Translations under genes and position numbers: made by a program
Source: Verticillium longisporum
Lineage: Eukaryota > Ascomycota > Sordariomycetes > Glomerellales > Plectosphaerellaceae
DNA length: 64,000 nucleotides
Assembly: GCA_019188255.1 (NCBI GenBank)
Contig: JAETXT010000013.1
Location: 1,798,001-1,862,000, forward strand
Direction: 5' to 3'
The notes under the pieces: generated by a model
Seen by the model: only the letters and a program-made list of their open reading frames with translations
Databases searched by the model: none
What the model was told of the DNA's origin: nothing
Shown here: piece by piece, positions 39,060 through 49,949 of the stretch
Layout: each line of letters starts with the position of its first letter
Position numbering within the stretch: position 1 is the stretch's first letter

Positions 39060-40960
39060 AATAGGCGAAAGCTCGCTAATAAGTTCGTCCTCCTCCTCGC
39101 CGCTATCGCTAGTAAAGCTACTAAGCACCTTACCCTAAGGCGATATTGCTAACCGATTACCCGGAATATAGCTACTATATATAGATCGACTAGCTAGTTT
39201 AATACTACGAAGAACCTTCTAAGGCGTCTAATGCACTTTCTTCGCTAGAGGGGGGCCAGGGGTAGTTAAGGCTGCGGGACGCTTCGATAAAGCTATCGTA
39301 GGAATACGGGTCGCCTTAGCTACGGGATACGTCTTAGATAGTCTACTAGACTAAGTAATTAGATTAGAAGCCTTCGTTAAGGGAATAGGGGGTAATAGTA
39401 TATTATAAGGATAGTTATTAATAGGAATATAGCGATTAAGGGTTATTATAGGGGCTATAGCCTTACCCTTACCCTTATCCTTACTATAGGAAAGTAGGAG
39501 ACTATTATCTAGAGGACGAGCAAGGACGTTATTAGTATTATCTTTAATATACTTAAAAAGATCGAGGTTATTCACTAAAAGAGTAGAGGAAATATTATGG
39601 GAAGCTAGACGTTTAGAAAACGACGATATTAATATATTAGGTTCGCTAATATCCTCGTTATCGTTATCGACCTCTAAGACCTCTAGTATCTTAGAAGCTA
39701 CATTTATAATATAAAGCGCTTCCTAAGCTTCGATAAACTTAGCCTTAATAGTAATAAGCCGTTTCTCCTTAATAGCCTTCTCTTTAATAGCCTTCGCTAA
39801 TACTTTAATAATAATAATAGCTTTCTTTTTAATAGCTGCCTTAGCCTTCTTCTTCTTAATATTAGCCTTCTTCTTAATAGCGATATCCTCTATAGTAGTA
39901 ATAAAGTACTAAGAGGCGTAAGACGAGGGACGGCTAATAGAGCTATAATTAAAGTAATATATTCCTAAAAGGCGAGGATGTACTAGAGCATCGCTATTTA
40001 GAGCCTCCTCTAGGAGGGGGGAAAGGTTTATATTAAAGGGGATCTCGTCTATATTATATAAGGTCTTACCCTCTTTATTATCTTCTTCGCCCTTTAAGGG
40101 CTAATCGTATAGTTTAATCTCCTAGTTATATATAGTAAAGTCGAGAATATCGGCTTCCTTATAATAAATAATATATATAGGCTAGCGTATAGCAATAGCC
40201 TCCTTTATAGTATTAGTAGATAAAGGCTTTACCTATAAGGGTTAATCGGCGAAGAATCGTAGAAAGATTAGTAAAAACTTATAGAATAACGAAGCTAGAG
40301 AGATAGAAGGGTATAAATCGAAGAGGTCTTAGTAAAGAGATATTACTCTAATTAGCAACGAAGAACCTAAAAACGCTATTATAATTTATAATATTATAGT
40401 ACTAGCTATAATAAGAAGGGTCGGCGCTTAGGTAGGATATCTTCTTAAAGTATTTAATTAATTCTATTAGCTAAGTAAAATAGCGGGTATATTACTTTAG
40501 ATTATAATTTACTAAGTTAATTATATCGCTCTCTATTATATCGATTATTATATAATACTAGATATATTAAGCTAAGCTATAGAAAAGCTTAGGAATCTTT
40601 TTACGTTAATAAATATTAAGGGAAGATCTCGGCGAATTTACGGAGAGATAAGCTCCTTTATCGTATTTATAGTAAACGCATTTACTAGACGAATAACCGG
40701 CTATATACTCTATACTAGGCTAGGAGGCTAATTTACCGAAATAATATTCGTAAAGAGGGTACTAGAGCTCCGAGACGGCTAAGCGATTATCCGCTTCCTA
40801 ACCGGAGTTAGGATTAAACGGATAGGCATTATTAAAACGAAGAGCAACGTCTAATATAATAGCGATAGGGATTTAAATATAAAAACGTAAAAGGATCTTA
40901 CGATATATAGTCGTAATAGTAGAATCGTCGAGTCGTTATATAATGGGCGAAAACCTAGTA
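39060..40960 (-). pseudogene. Opposite-strand extra gene block of copy B, unrecognised
   Basis: Between the chromodomain and the 3' LTR, the minus strand has two long low-stop blocks. The first (about 40,960-40,150) includes SSKCVYYKYDKGAYL; the second (about 40,150-39,060) is in another frame and includes SPLLEEALNSDALVHPRLLG, a Lys/Ala-rich stretch (about 39,890-39,770), an acidic VLEVDNDNEDIS and a 75-codon piece still open at 39351-39575 (SYSKDKGKGKAIAP). The frame change near 40,150 could be an intron or an indel. The region is present in A, C and E, so it belongs to the element, not to a captured flank. I do not recognise the protein. A structural or regulatory protein translated from an antisense transcript is one possibility. 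Confidence 0.55.
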
Positions 40961-41245
40961 GCGTATAGCTATATAAGGAAGAAGAAAATTAGGCTTATAT
41001 AGCGAAGAGAAGCCTAAGAGTCGGCGGGGAAAATTATTTTATATTATTACCTATTCTTAACCGTCGCAATTATTATTATTATTATAATACCGCTCAGCGA
41101 TACGCCTAAATTAAGGCGTAACCCTATAAAGGAACTAGAATAAAGGAATACTATACGCTAAGGTCCTATAAAGAGCTATTATCGGGAGATATAACGATAA
41201 AGGCATTACGAGTTCTAGGGACTAGACCTCCTAGAGGGGGGGCAA

Positions 41246-41436
41246 TATAAGGAGTTAGACGTTGGACGTCCAGCGGCGGGTTATCGCCGATAGATCGGCG
41301 ATAAGATCTAGTTTATAAGTAGAATCGAGGCTATACTCGATAGCCTCGATAAGTTAAAGTTATAATACTAGTACGCCGATCGAAATCCGAACTATCTACT
41401 TTCCCTAATTAAGGCCCTTAGCCTAATACCTTTATA
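41246..41436 (+). repeat. 3' LTR of copy B with three hairpins
   Basis: 191 bp, preceded by polypurine tract AGAGGGGGGGCAA (about 41233-41245). It has three consecutive perfect inverted repeats: TGGACGTCCA (41263-41272); TTATCGCCGAT and its complement ATCGGCGATAA (41281-41304); ATCGAGGCTAT and ATAGCCTCGAT separated by 5 nt (41324-41350). It keeps the family's best sequence. Confidence 0.95.
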
Positions 41437-42855
41437 ATTAGGAATATATAGATCGAAGGTTATTTTATAGTCTAGTTCGATTTAGATCCTATTAATTCTT
41501 TAGATTATCTTCTTCTTTAATATATCGATTATTATATTCTTATTAAATTTAATAAATTAATCTTAATTTATTATTATTCTTAAATAAATAGAGTCTATAA
41601 TAATATAGTATTATTTACTTCTTAGTTTAAATAATACTAGGAATAAATAGTATTTATATCCCGATTATCTCCCGATTTACTATTAGCTCCCTAAGTATTT
41701 TAGGCTTTAAGCCTTAATAATATCGTCTTTACTAAATACTAGGAATATAGTCTAGCTATTAAATATCTTAGCTTCTATTATTTACTCTATAATAGTATTT
41801 ATTATAATATTCTATTATATCTATAAGGAGTCTTTTCTTACTTATAGGCCCTAGCCTTTAGGTTTTAATAGGGTATAGTTATTAGCGAAGATATAATCTA
41901 TAAGTAATCGCCTAGACTCGAAGTACTTCTTATATTTATAGTAATATTATAGTATATACTCTTATTATAAAGAGTCTTTATATTATAGTTTATTAATTAA
42001 TATAGAGAAGTATAAGGAAGTAATAGTTTTATAATTAATATAGGAATTTAATATATCTTATTTATCCTCCTTTATTAAGAAAACCTTCTCTACTATTTTA
42101 TAATTATCCTATTAAAGGTTTTATTTATTCTCTTAAGAGTTTTAATTAATTAAATAGATATATATATAATTAATCCTACTATTATTATATCTAGTCTATC
42201 TTTAATATAGTCTATAACTATCTATATATTAGCCTCTAAATATATAATTATTATATATAAATATAATTTCTCTATAAAATAAGCCTCTAATAGTACTACC
42301 TCCTCGAAGGAGGTTATATCTACTATTATTATTATATTAGCTTTTATAATTATTATATCGATTACTTTAATTATTATAGGAATTATATCTACTATTATAT
42401 ATAGTTCTATTATTATTTTAGCTTTTATTTATATTTCTATTCTATTATTAGTCTTCCTTCTAATTATATTTATAATAAGGATTAATTTTATAATTATTAT
42501 CTTTTTATTAATCTAGCTAATATAAATTATATATTAGGAAGGTAATATTATTTAGTTTATTATTATAGCTATAATCGTTATCTATAATATATACTATTAT
42601 AGAGTATCTAGTATCTATTAGAATAGAGTCTCTTTATAGGAGTTCTATTTTATCCTAAGTATTATAGATAAATAAGTTAATAATAGTATTAAGGTTAAGC
42701 TTAAGTAAATATATTATTAGAATACTATCGATTTTAAAGTATACTTAATTTAATTATATTAAAAGATTATTTATTCTAATAGTATTATAGAGTCTAATAA
42801 TATTAAGGACGAATTTCTAGAGATTATAATCTACTTTACTAGGAAGGTTAGGAAG
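41437..42855 (-). mobile_element. Element F, upstream (gag-like) half
   Basis: After removal of copy B this joins 33,486. The minus strand has a frame with only TAA/TAG interruptions that includes YKYKKYFESRRLLIDYIFA and then FLVFSKDDIIKAQSLKYLG, consistent with a gag-like protein preceding the F pol. Low-complexity Ser/Val-type codons occupy 42,250-42,500. The 5' LTR of F is not identified. Confidence 0.55.
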
Positions 42856-42975
42856 AAAGGTGCTATTGTGCGAGGCGTAGTATGCTAGGGCTACACTGAC
42901 TAATGATGGTTGCAGAAATAACTATTGCAAAATGACCTACCATTGCAGCAGTTATACGGAGTTTCCCGGAGGTAT
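42856..42975. other. Non-RIPed island of about 120 bp
   Basis: Here CA and TG dinucleotides return to ordinary frequency for about 110-120 bp (GGTGCTATTGTGCGAGGCG, ACACTGACTAATGATGG, TTGCAGAAATAACTATTGC, CCATTGCAGCAGTTATACGG), then vanish again after the GTTTCCCGGAGG at about 42,960. Both sides are strongly depleted. It has no open frame of note and no tRNA fold that I could see. It marks the right limit of element F. The identity is unknown. Confidence 0.7.
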
Positions 42976-43470
42976 ATAGATCTATATACTATATATATTA
43001 ATTTTAGTATAAGATATATAGACCTATACCTATTTCTTTAGCTAATTATAGATATATATCTAATTAATATTTCTAATATATTATATTATTACATTACGTT
43101 ACTTTAATATAGTATACCTTATAATTCTAATAGTATAAAGTATAACTATATAATATATAATTATAGGTTATTATAGGTTAATAAGTATATTCCTATTTAT
43201 AGATATATCTATAGAGGAGGGGTATCTATTTAGGATATTATACCTATTAATTAACTAAGTATCTAACGCCGATTAATACTATATACTAAACGCTATATAC
43301 TAAACTAATATTAGGCTCTCTCCTAAGCACTATATGCTCCTCTTATATAGCCTAGCGTAGTACTAAACTCTCTATATAATTATATACGCTTAATGAATTA
43401 AGTATACTAAGCTCTATAAATGTAAGCCCTATATATAGAGTAAATATAGCGCTTAGATGCTATAGTCCTA
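42976..43470. other. AT-rich spacer right of the island
   Basis: No gene seen. TA-rich sequence with moderate RIP depletion and short repeated words such as CTATATACTAAAC near 43290-43310. It could include the terminal region of the DNA transposon whose genes follow, but I could not find matching terminal inverted repeats. Confidence 0.4.
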
Positions 43471-43479
43471 GTAGCGATG

Positions 43480-46150
43480 GCGGTATAGGGAGCGGAGGCG
43501 CGAGGGCGATTTATCCTAGAGAGTCTCGGTATTAAGGGTGTTCGACTTGAGGGTATTAGTATCGAAGGCCTGAGACTGCTCATTATAGTAATCGTAGGTA
43601 TTATCGTAAATACTATCGTAACCGCTAGGAGGATTAAAGCGACTATAGCTCTATCCGCTATAAGAGGAACGGGGAGGGTCGAAGTGGCTATAGCTATGAG
43701 AGCTATTATTACCTTTATCCTCCTACTATTACTACTATTATTATTACTATTACTATTAATAGATATAATAACTACTATAGCTTAGGGTGGAGATGAGGCG
43801 AGGGTCTATAGGCTCTAAAGTAAAGGGACTAGTAAAGGTGCTACTAGTACGAGTATAGGTCTAATAGTTAGAAGGACCGGGCTACTAAGAGCTATATTAC
43901 TAAGAGCTATACTACTAAGAGCTATACTATTAAGAAGTAGGCTAGAATCTAATAGTACTAGTAAAGGGGGTGCTATTATAAGAGCGGGACTACTACTACT
44001 GCTAATTGCTAGGAGCGCTAGTAAAGGGGCTGCTACTATAAGAGTCCGACTACTAATACTACTACTACTAAGTACTAGGAGTACTAATAAAGGGGCTACT
44101 ATTATAAGAGCCTAGCTATTACTATTACTAAGTACTACTAAAAGGATTATTTATAGGAGTAGTAGTAATATTATTAATAGAAGAAGAGGCTGAGAGATAA
44201 CTACTACGGCCGCTAGAAGTAGGGGCGGAATTAATAGAACTAGGAGTATAGAAGCCTTAAATAGGCTTATAAGTAATATAGCTAGCTAGGGGAGGGGGAG
44301 GGGGGGCATTATCCTAAATACTCTAGGATAGAACCTTATTAATATAACTAAGGCGATACTTCTTAATAGGGATAGTATTCTAGATAAAGAGCTCTTTATT
44401 AATATTCTAGAAGTTCTAATTATAGGCTAAGGTCTTATATACTTTAATAATCGAGCTATAGAAGGTATTATCGTTAATATACTTACCCTTATTATCGATA
44501 TTAAGGTCGTCTTCGTACTTAATAAGCTAGAATATCTTTAGAGCTAAGGTAGTTATAGTAATATAAATAAAATAGAACTAGAGGTTTATAATATAGCTAT
44601 CCTAGGTATCTATAGGGAACGAAGTATTAAAGTCTATAAGCTTATCGATGAACTTCTAAATAGATTAGATAGTATTATAGTAGAAATTACTAATAAGTAG
44701 CTATTTAAGGGTATTAATAGTATTAGGGTTACTAGTTAGGTCCTAGTTATAGAGATTGAGAATATATAAATAGTCCTTTAAGAATTCCTTATACTAGCCT
44801 ATAAAATAAATAAAGAGGAACTTATACTAGAGGTCGTAGTACTAATTAAAGTATATAGAGTAGAGTAAGTAGATATTACGAGAGGTAAAGGTATATCTAT
44901 CGAAGACCTTAAAGATAGCATCGATAATAAAGTAATTATTAAAGAATAGTATTTAATTCTTATAGTACTTAATATCGAGGGTAGTCTAATGCTTATTCTT
45001 CTCGTTAAGCATTATGTTAGATAGGATATATAAAGGGATAATACTACTAGGGGCGGGTTTAGTTAAGGTAGTATTATAGGAGTTACTATCTAATATATAG
45101 ATAGAACTAGAAGGGTTATAAACTATATACTATTTAGGGGCATCCTTAAGAGTAATAGTATTAATGCGAATAGCCTCGAGGGCGCCCTAGGGGTTCTTAA
45201 TAATAAAGCGAATAAGGTTAATATTACTATTAATAGTATAGCTAGGCTAGATAAACTACTAATATAGGGGGGTGCCCGGGTTACTAATTAAAGGGGACTA
45301 ACGATAACTAGGACGCTACTACTATCCCTACTACTATCCCTACTAATAGCTAAGACTAAGAGGGCTAAGCTAGCGCTCTTATTAATAAAGGATAGTATCT
45401 ATACTAGAAGAAGGCTACTAGTTAGTAGGTAAGAGCTTAAAGATATTAACGAACTACCCCTTAGAACGATAATATAGATAGGGTCTTACTATAGAGCTAG
45501 GAGGACGAATAACTAGGTCGCTAGATAAGCTAGATTTAGGGCGAGGAGTAATATTAATAGGCTGCTACTAGTTACCGCTAGCATCGCTAGTATTACTACG
45601 ATTACGACTATAGCTATAGCTACGGCTACGGCTACGGCCTCTATAGCTAGGGCTAGGATTATTAGAAGCTATTAAGGATAGGATAATAGATAGGAGGTAG
45701 TATGCCTTTTACTTAATATAGTTATAGTTAAGGGTAAGGTTAAGGGTAAAGTTAAGCTTTATATTAAAGGGCTACCTATCGATAAAGGTACGAAGGAAGT
45801 TAAAATTCTAGTCTTATAAGTAATTAATATTATTAATAAGTATATACTCTAAGTTAGATAGCTTATAGAAGGTAGGTAATATATCTAGCGGGTATATTAT
45901 TATTATTAATAAGGCGGGTAAATATAAATAAGATATTAATTTTATAATAAGGTTAGGAATAGATAAAGGGGTAGGAAGTAAGTTAGAAGTAGGCCTCTAA
46001 TTAGCTAGGCATTTAAAACAGCCCTACTTTAGGGGTAGAAGGGGTAGGAGGTCTTCTTTCGAGCTCCTATTAGTAATACTTATAGGGTACCTTAGACTTA
46101 GAAGGTAGTCGATAGTAACTTTAAGAAGGCCCCTAATAGCTCTTTAATAT
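43480..46150 (-). pseudogene. RIP-destroyed gene for a Gln-rich protein
   Basis: One minus-strand frame can be followed for about 2.6 kb (close to 890 codons) with no interruption other than TAA/TAG. Near the start it has GCFKCLAN, a Cys pair that could be part of a zinc knuckle or zinc ribbon. The middle is hydrophobic/Tyr-rich with YKEFLKDYLYILNLYN. The C-terminal third is low complexity: tandem YSS followed by two stop codons, and a run of 12 consecutive TAA/TAG codons at 43723-43758 that must have been polyglutamine. It ends in a Ser/Tyr/Pro-rich tail with HFDPPRSSYSG. It diverges from the transposase-like gene starting about 46,320. I do not recognise the family; either a second gene of that transposon or a captured gene. 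Confidence 0.6.
43882..43937 (-). repeat. Tandem 15-bp repeats coding YSSQQ-type units
   Basis: About 3.7 copies of CTACTAAGAGCTATA on plus. In the frame of the minus-strand pseudogene each unit reads Tyr-Ser-Ser-stop-stop, where both stops are RIP products of Gln codons. Confidence 0.85.
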
Positions 46151-46319
46151 ACTACTTATTACTTTATTCTACCTCTTCTCTTCTAACCCTTCTCTTCTAT
46201 ATCCCTCCTATCTATTAATGCTATATTATATTACTATTAGAATAGTACTATTAGAATAGGAGTAATATCTAATTTATATTATTAATATACCTTAGAGGAA
46301 GGCATTTAATAGTAGTACT

Positions 46320-49300
46320 AAGTTTAATAACGATAATAAGCTCGGCCGTCGATCGAGAGTCTACTTTAACCCTAATACTAGCCCTAGTACTAAATATTAA
46401 TATCCTAATATCGAGGGTCCTACTCCTACCTATAATAAAGATTATATAATAGGCGATATTAACGATAACGACTCTTCTAATATAGAGGCCTATTTTAGAA
46501 GCGATAATAACTCTTCCCTTAATAATGCCCTTAATAAGTATTAGCCCTATCCTCTAGGTATTAATATAGACTAATATTATTAAATACTATTAACTTTACT
46601 AATACTAAGGTCGACGATACTACCTAAGAGGGCCTGCTTACTAGGTTTAACGATATAGAGCTTCTTTAAGCTATAGACTATAATAAGCTCTCTAATAATA
46701 GCTAAGATGCCCGGGCTATTAAGATATAGGTATTTAATAAAGATAATACGATCGACGAGTCTAATACTAATACTAATACTAATACTAATACTAATACTAA
46801 TATAGATATAACTAGATAACCTATAGGTTATATTAGTTAGCCTTAGCTTAGTACTATCGAGACTAATATATAGTAGTAATCCGACTTAATAGTTATTTAG
46901 ACTTACTATTAGCTTAATAACCTAACTATATTATACCCTTATTAATAGAATTAGTTCTAGCTAGTAACTAATTTCTAGCTAGCCCTCGGCTTATATACTT
47001 ATATCTTTAATATAAATTATATTAAATATAGTACCCTTTACGAGATCCTATATTTAATATAGAGTATAGATACTATTTAACTACTAAACTAGCTATCGAC
47101 CCTTTATAATAGGGTCTCCCGTTAATTCCCGCTTATAAATATAAAGCATAGTTAAATAGCTCTTAACCTTAATAAGTTACTAACTTATTATATAGAGCGT
47201 AAGTAAGAGGAGCGTCTATATATTAATAAGACCTTAACTAACCTATATATAATCGATCTATATAACCTTTTTATTAACCTCCTATTATTAGATATTATAT
47301 AGTCTATATACTAGGGCCTAGCTTATTTCATTAATAACCCTTTAGAAGTCTTTAAATCGCTAAGCTAGGCATTATCGGTATATATAACGTTAGGGCAGTT
47401 TGCCTATATTATAGATAGTAAGGGCTTCTAGATCGATATAGTACTACTATCTAAGTTCGTTATCTATAGCTATATTAACGAACTATATAGTTACTAAACC
47501 GCGAGCGCCGATAATACTAGCGCTAGTTATATTAGTCGTATCCGAGCTATAGGCTACGACTATCGCAACTCGCCTATCCTAGATATAAAGGGTATAATCG
47601 TTCTATAGATTAAGGAGGCCTTTAATTATATTAATAGTCGCTCTATAGAGTTACGACCTAAATATCCTTATCCTACTAAGCCTTAAATGCTCTTAGAGCT
47701 TATATTTACCGATAATATTACCTAGGTCCTAGAGGAATACCTTATTAAGTATATCTCCGTTATCTCTCATAAGTACTAGATTAGCGAGACCTTCGACGAC
47801 CCTAGTCCTAAAGTCTAGAAGCCTATATAAGGTAAGGGTAAGGGCAAGGGTAAGGATAAGGTATAGTAGAAGTATACCCCTCAAGGCTAGGCTACTAGAC
47901 CTAGTTTTAATATCTAATATATATTCCCTACTATAGCTCGTTAGCTTATACCCCTTTACTATATATCGCTAATTTAAGCTAAGCTTAAGATCGTAGTCTA
48001 TAATAGAGGACTCTTTAAGTAATAGGACTAGCTAGACGAGGATATAGTAATCTCCTATCCTATCCTCTATTTTATCGACGGCTTTAATCTATATTAAAAC
48101 TTATACTATTCCCTAATCGGCTTTTATACTATTATTATAGGCCTATTAAGCGAGGAACGTTACTACGCTACTAATATCCTCTTAACTATACTAAGCCCTT
48201 ATAGATCGAACTTTAACGATATTATTAAGGCCCTATAATCCCTTAAGTTAATAGAATTTAGTATTAAAGCTATTATTAATAGTAAGGAGTAAATTATTAT
48301 CGTACTTATACTCTACTACCTTAGCGATATACCTTAATAGGATAAGAATAATAGCTTTAGGGGCCTAAAAGCCTATAAATTCTATTAGTTCTACTTTATT
48401 AGTAAATAGGCCTCTAAGTTAGGGAACCTATTAGCGATTATCGACTTCGATATTATAACTTATAGCTAGTACTACTACTAGTATCTAGAAATGCAGAAGG
48501 ATATATCGTCTATTACTACTATTACTAGCTAGGCCTAGTATAGAACTATATAGGGTATTAGGGAGGTATCGCTACCTCTTATTATACTATCCCCTATATT
48601 AGACCTTATTCGGACTTAGCTACCTAATCTAGTATACTCTAAGTTCTAGGGCATCTCTAAGTTAATATATACCCTATTACTAGATCTATTAATAGAAGTA
48701 AATAAGAAGGAGTATACCTATACGCTTCGGTCTTAGCCCTTCCCTCCTAGTTAGGAGCGACTATAGTTACTTATCTATTATCTAAAGAGCTACTCGTTAG
48801 CTATATTAGCTCGGTAGTCCGTTATTATCCTAACTCTTCTTCGGGCCTAGCTCGAGCCCTACTACGCATATACGTAGTTTATAAATACTATTATAGTTAA
48901 GCTCGAAGGCCAGTTAAATACCTACTAGGTAATCGACTATATTATCTAGGCTTATATATAGCTTACTAAGTCGAATAGCGTTCTTATAAAACTTAAGGTC
49001 TCGAAGTATAATCGTAATTATCTATAGGATATCGTTATAGTATCTCGTCGCCTCTATTAATAGCTCTATTAGATCGCTACTCGTTCGATCGTTATTAACC
49101 CCTAGACTTAGAGTAGTACTATTAATAGTCGTTAGGGTTCTATCGTCTCTATCGTAGCTAGTCGTTAGGGCTCTATTACTAGTTTAGTATTAGCCGGTTA
49201 AGATATCCCTCTCCCGAGTATCGAAGAGGGGGATACTATTATAGTAGTAGCTCCTATAGCTAAGCTATTAAAGTATATAACTTAATATATATATAATATA

Positions 49301-49410
49301 ATACGCCCTAATAACTCTATTAGCATCTATTACCCTATAATCGTAGAGGAGTATATACTACCTATAAATGTAAATACGCTATTAGGAGAGAATTAGTATA
49401 GGTAAGTATA
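46320..49410 (+). pseudogene. RIP-destroyed Tnp2/CACTA-like transposase
   Basis: From about 46,577 to 49,400 one plus-strand frame is interrupted only by TAA/TAG (close to 940 codons); a coding-like lead from about 46,323 is in another frame, so an intron or indel lies near 46,560-46,600. The segment LYFIDGFNLYQNL-type at about 48,069-48,110 (one codon now stop), then SPYRSNFNDIIKALQSLKL near 48,190-48,250 and a YLSDIP motif near 48,310-48,335, resembles the central domain of Tnp2-like (En/Spm, CACTA) transposases in fungi (FGxxR...GPHGSNFNDV...GDMPQ). Other parts include FINNPLEVFKSLS and LIIYYLKSYSLAILA-like helices. An Asn-Thr run at 46,761-46,803 is a hexamer repeat. Cut-and-paste transposition would be its original role. 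The assignment is by motif memory and not certain. Confidence 0.6.
46761..46803 (+). repeat. CTAATA hexamer microsatellite
   Basis: Seven tandem CTAATA units. In the frame of the transposase-like pseudogene they code an Asn-Thr run. Confidence 0.85.
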
Positions 49411-49949
49411 AACCCTTTAGAATAGGAAGATAGGTAGGGGAGGGAGGGGGCTTAATATACCTATCTAGGGGTACCTATAGGGTATAATCTAGGCTATTAC
49501 TAATCTACGGACTATCTTATAGATAGTTTAAGAAGAAGGTATACGAGATAAATTATATTAATATTAAGCGTTTACTATTAATAAAGGTTAATATATAATT
49601 AATTATATATTTTATTCTTCGTAACTCTTTTTATTAATATAATAGCGAACTTATATTATAAATAAATAAGCTCTACGAGGCTTACCCGATATTCTTCGAT
49701 AATATACTTCTATATATAGATAAGCGCAATATACTAATAGAGCTCGACGAGGAACTTAATATATTTAGCGCTAATTCTAATTACCGCTATACGACTATTA
49801 TTAGATAGCTTACTACTAGTATAGTTCGTATAATCCGCTATAGTATTAATAACGATTAATCGCTATCTACGAAGTACTTAAATATATTAGATAACTTTAA
49901 GCAATACCTATACTAGGCATATACTAATGAATATAGGGTCTAGTCGATA
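49411..49949 (+). pseudogene. Coding-like tail, possibly last exon of the transposase
   Basis: 49,411-49,640 shows no coding frame and may be an intron or spacer (a G-rich AGGTAGGGGAGGGAGGGGG lies at about 49,432). From about 49,640 to 49,945 a plus-strand frame with few TAA/TAG reads LYEAYPILFDNILLYIDK and ELNIFSANSNYRYTTIIR. It is cut by fragment D at about 49,950. It could be the C-terminal exon of the upstream gene or part of a separate element. Confidence 0.4.

Larger units (their letters stand above)
33487..41436 (+). mobile_element. Copy B: full-length Ty3/gypsy chromovirus, best preserved
   Basis: 7,950 bp with two 191-bp LTRs and target duplication ATTAG (33482-33486, 41437-41441). 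The order is: gag-like region, protease, RT (YLDD at 36109-36120), RNase H, integrase (DFITGL at about 37808, IIIDRFTK near 37875-37900), integrase C-terminal domain (38430-38640), chromodomain (about 38690-38813, with FYLVK and EYNT-type motifs), a 2-kb opposite-strand block, polypurine tract and LTR. The chromodomain places it among chromoviruses, which tend to insert into heterochromatin. CpG is retained far more than in copies A, C, D or E, so B is the youngest. It lies inside element F. Confidence 0.95.

Noticed and set aside
39351..39575. 74-codon minus frame as a stand-alone small gene
   Set aside because: It is part of the longer opposite-strand block of the element and has no start context; reported within that block.
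43882..43937. Short direct repeats as a CRISPR-like array
   Set aside because: Units are adjacent without spacers and fit a coding repeat in a eukaryotic pseudogene.
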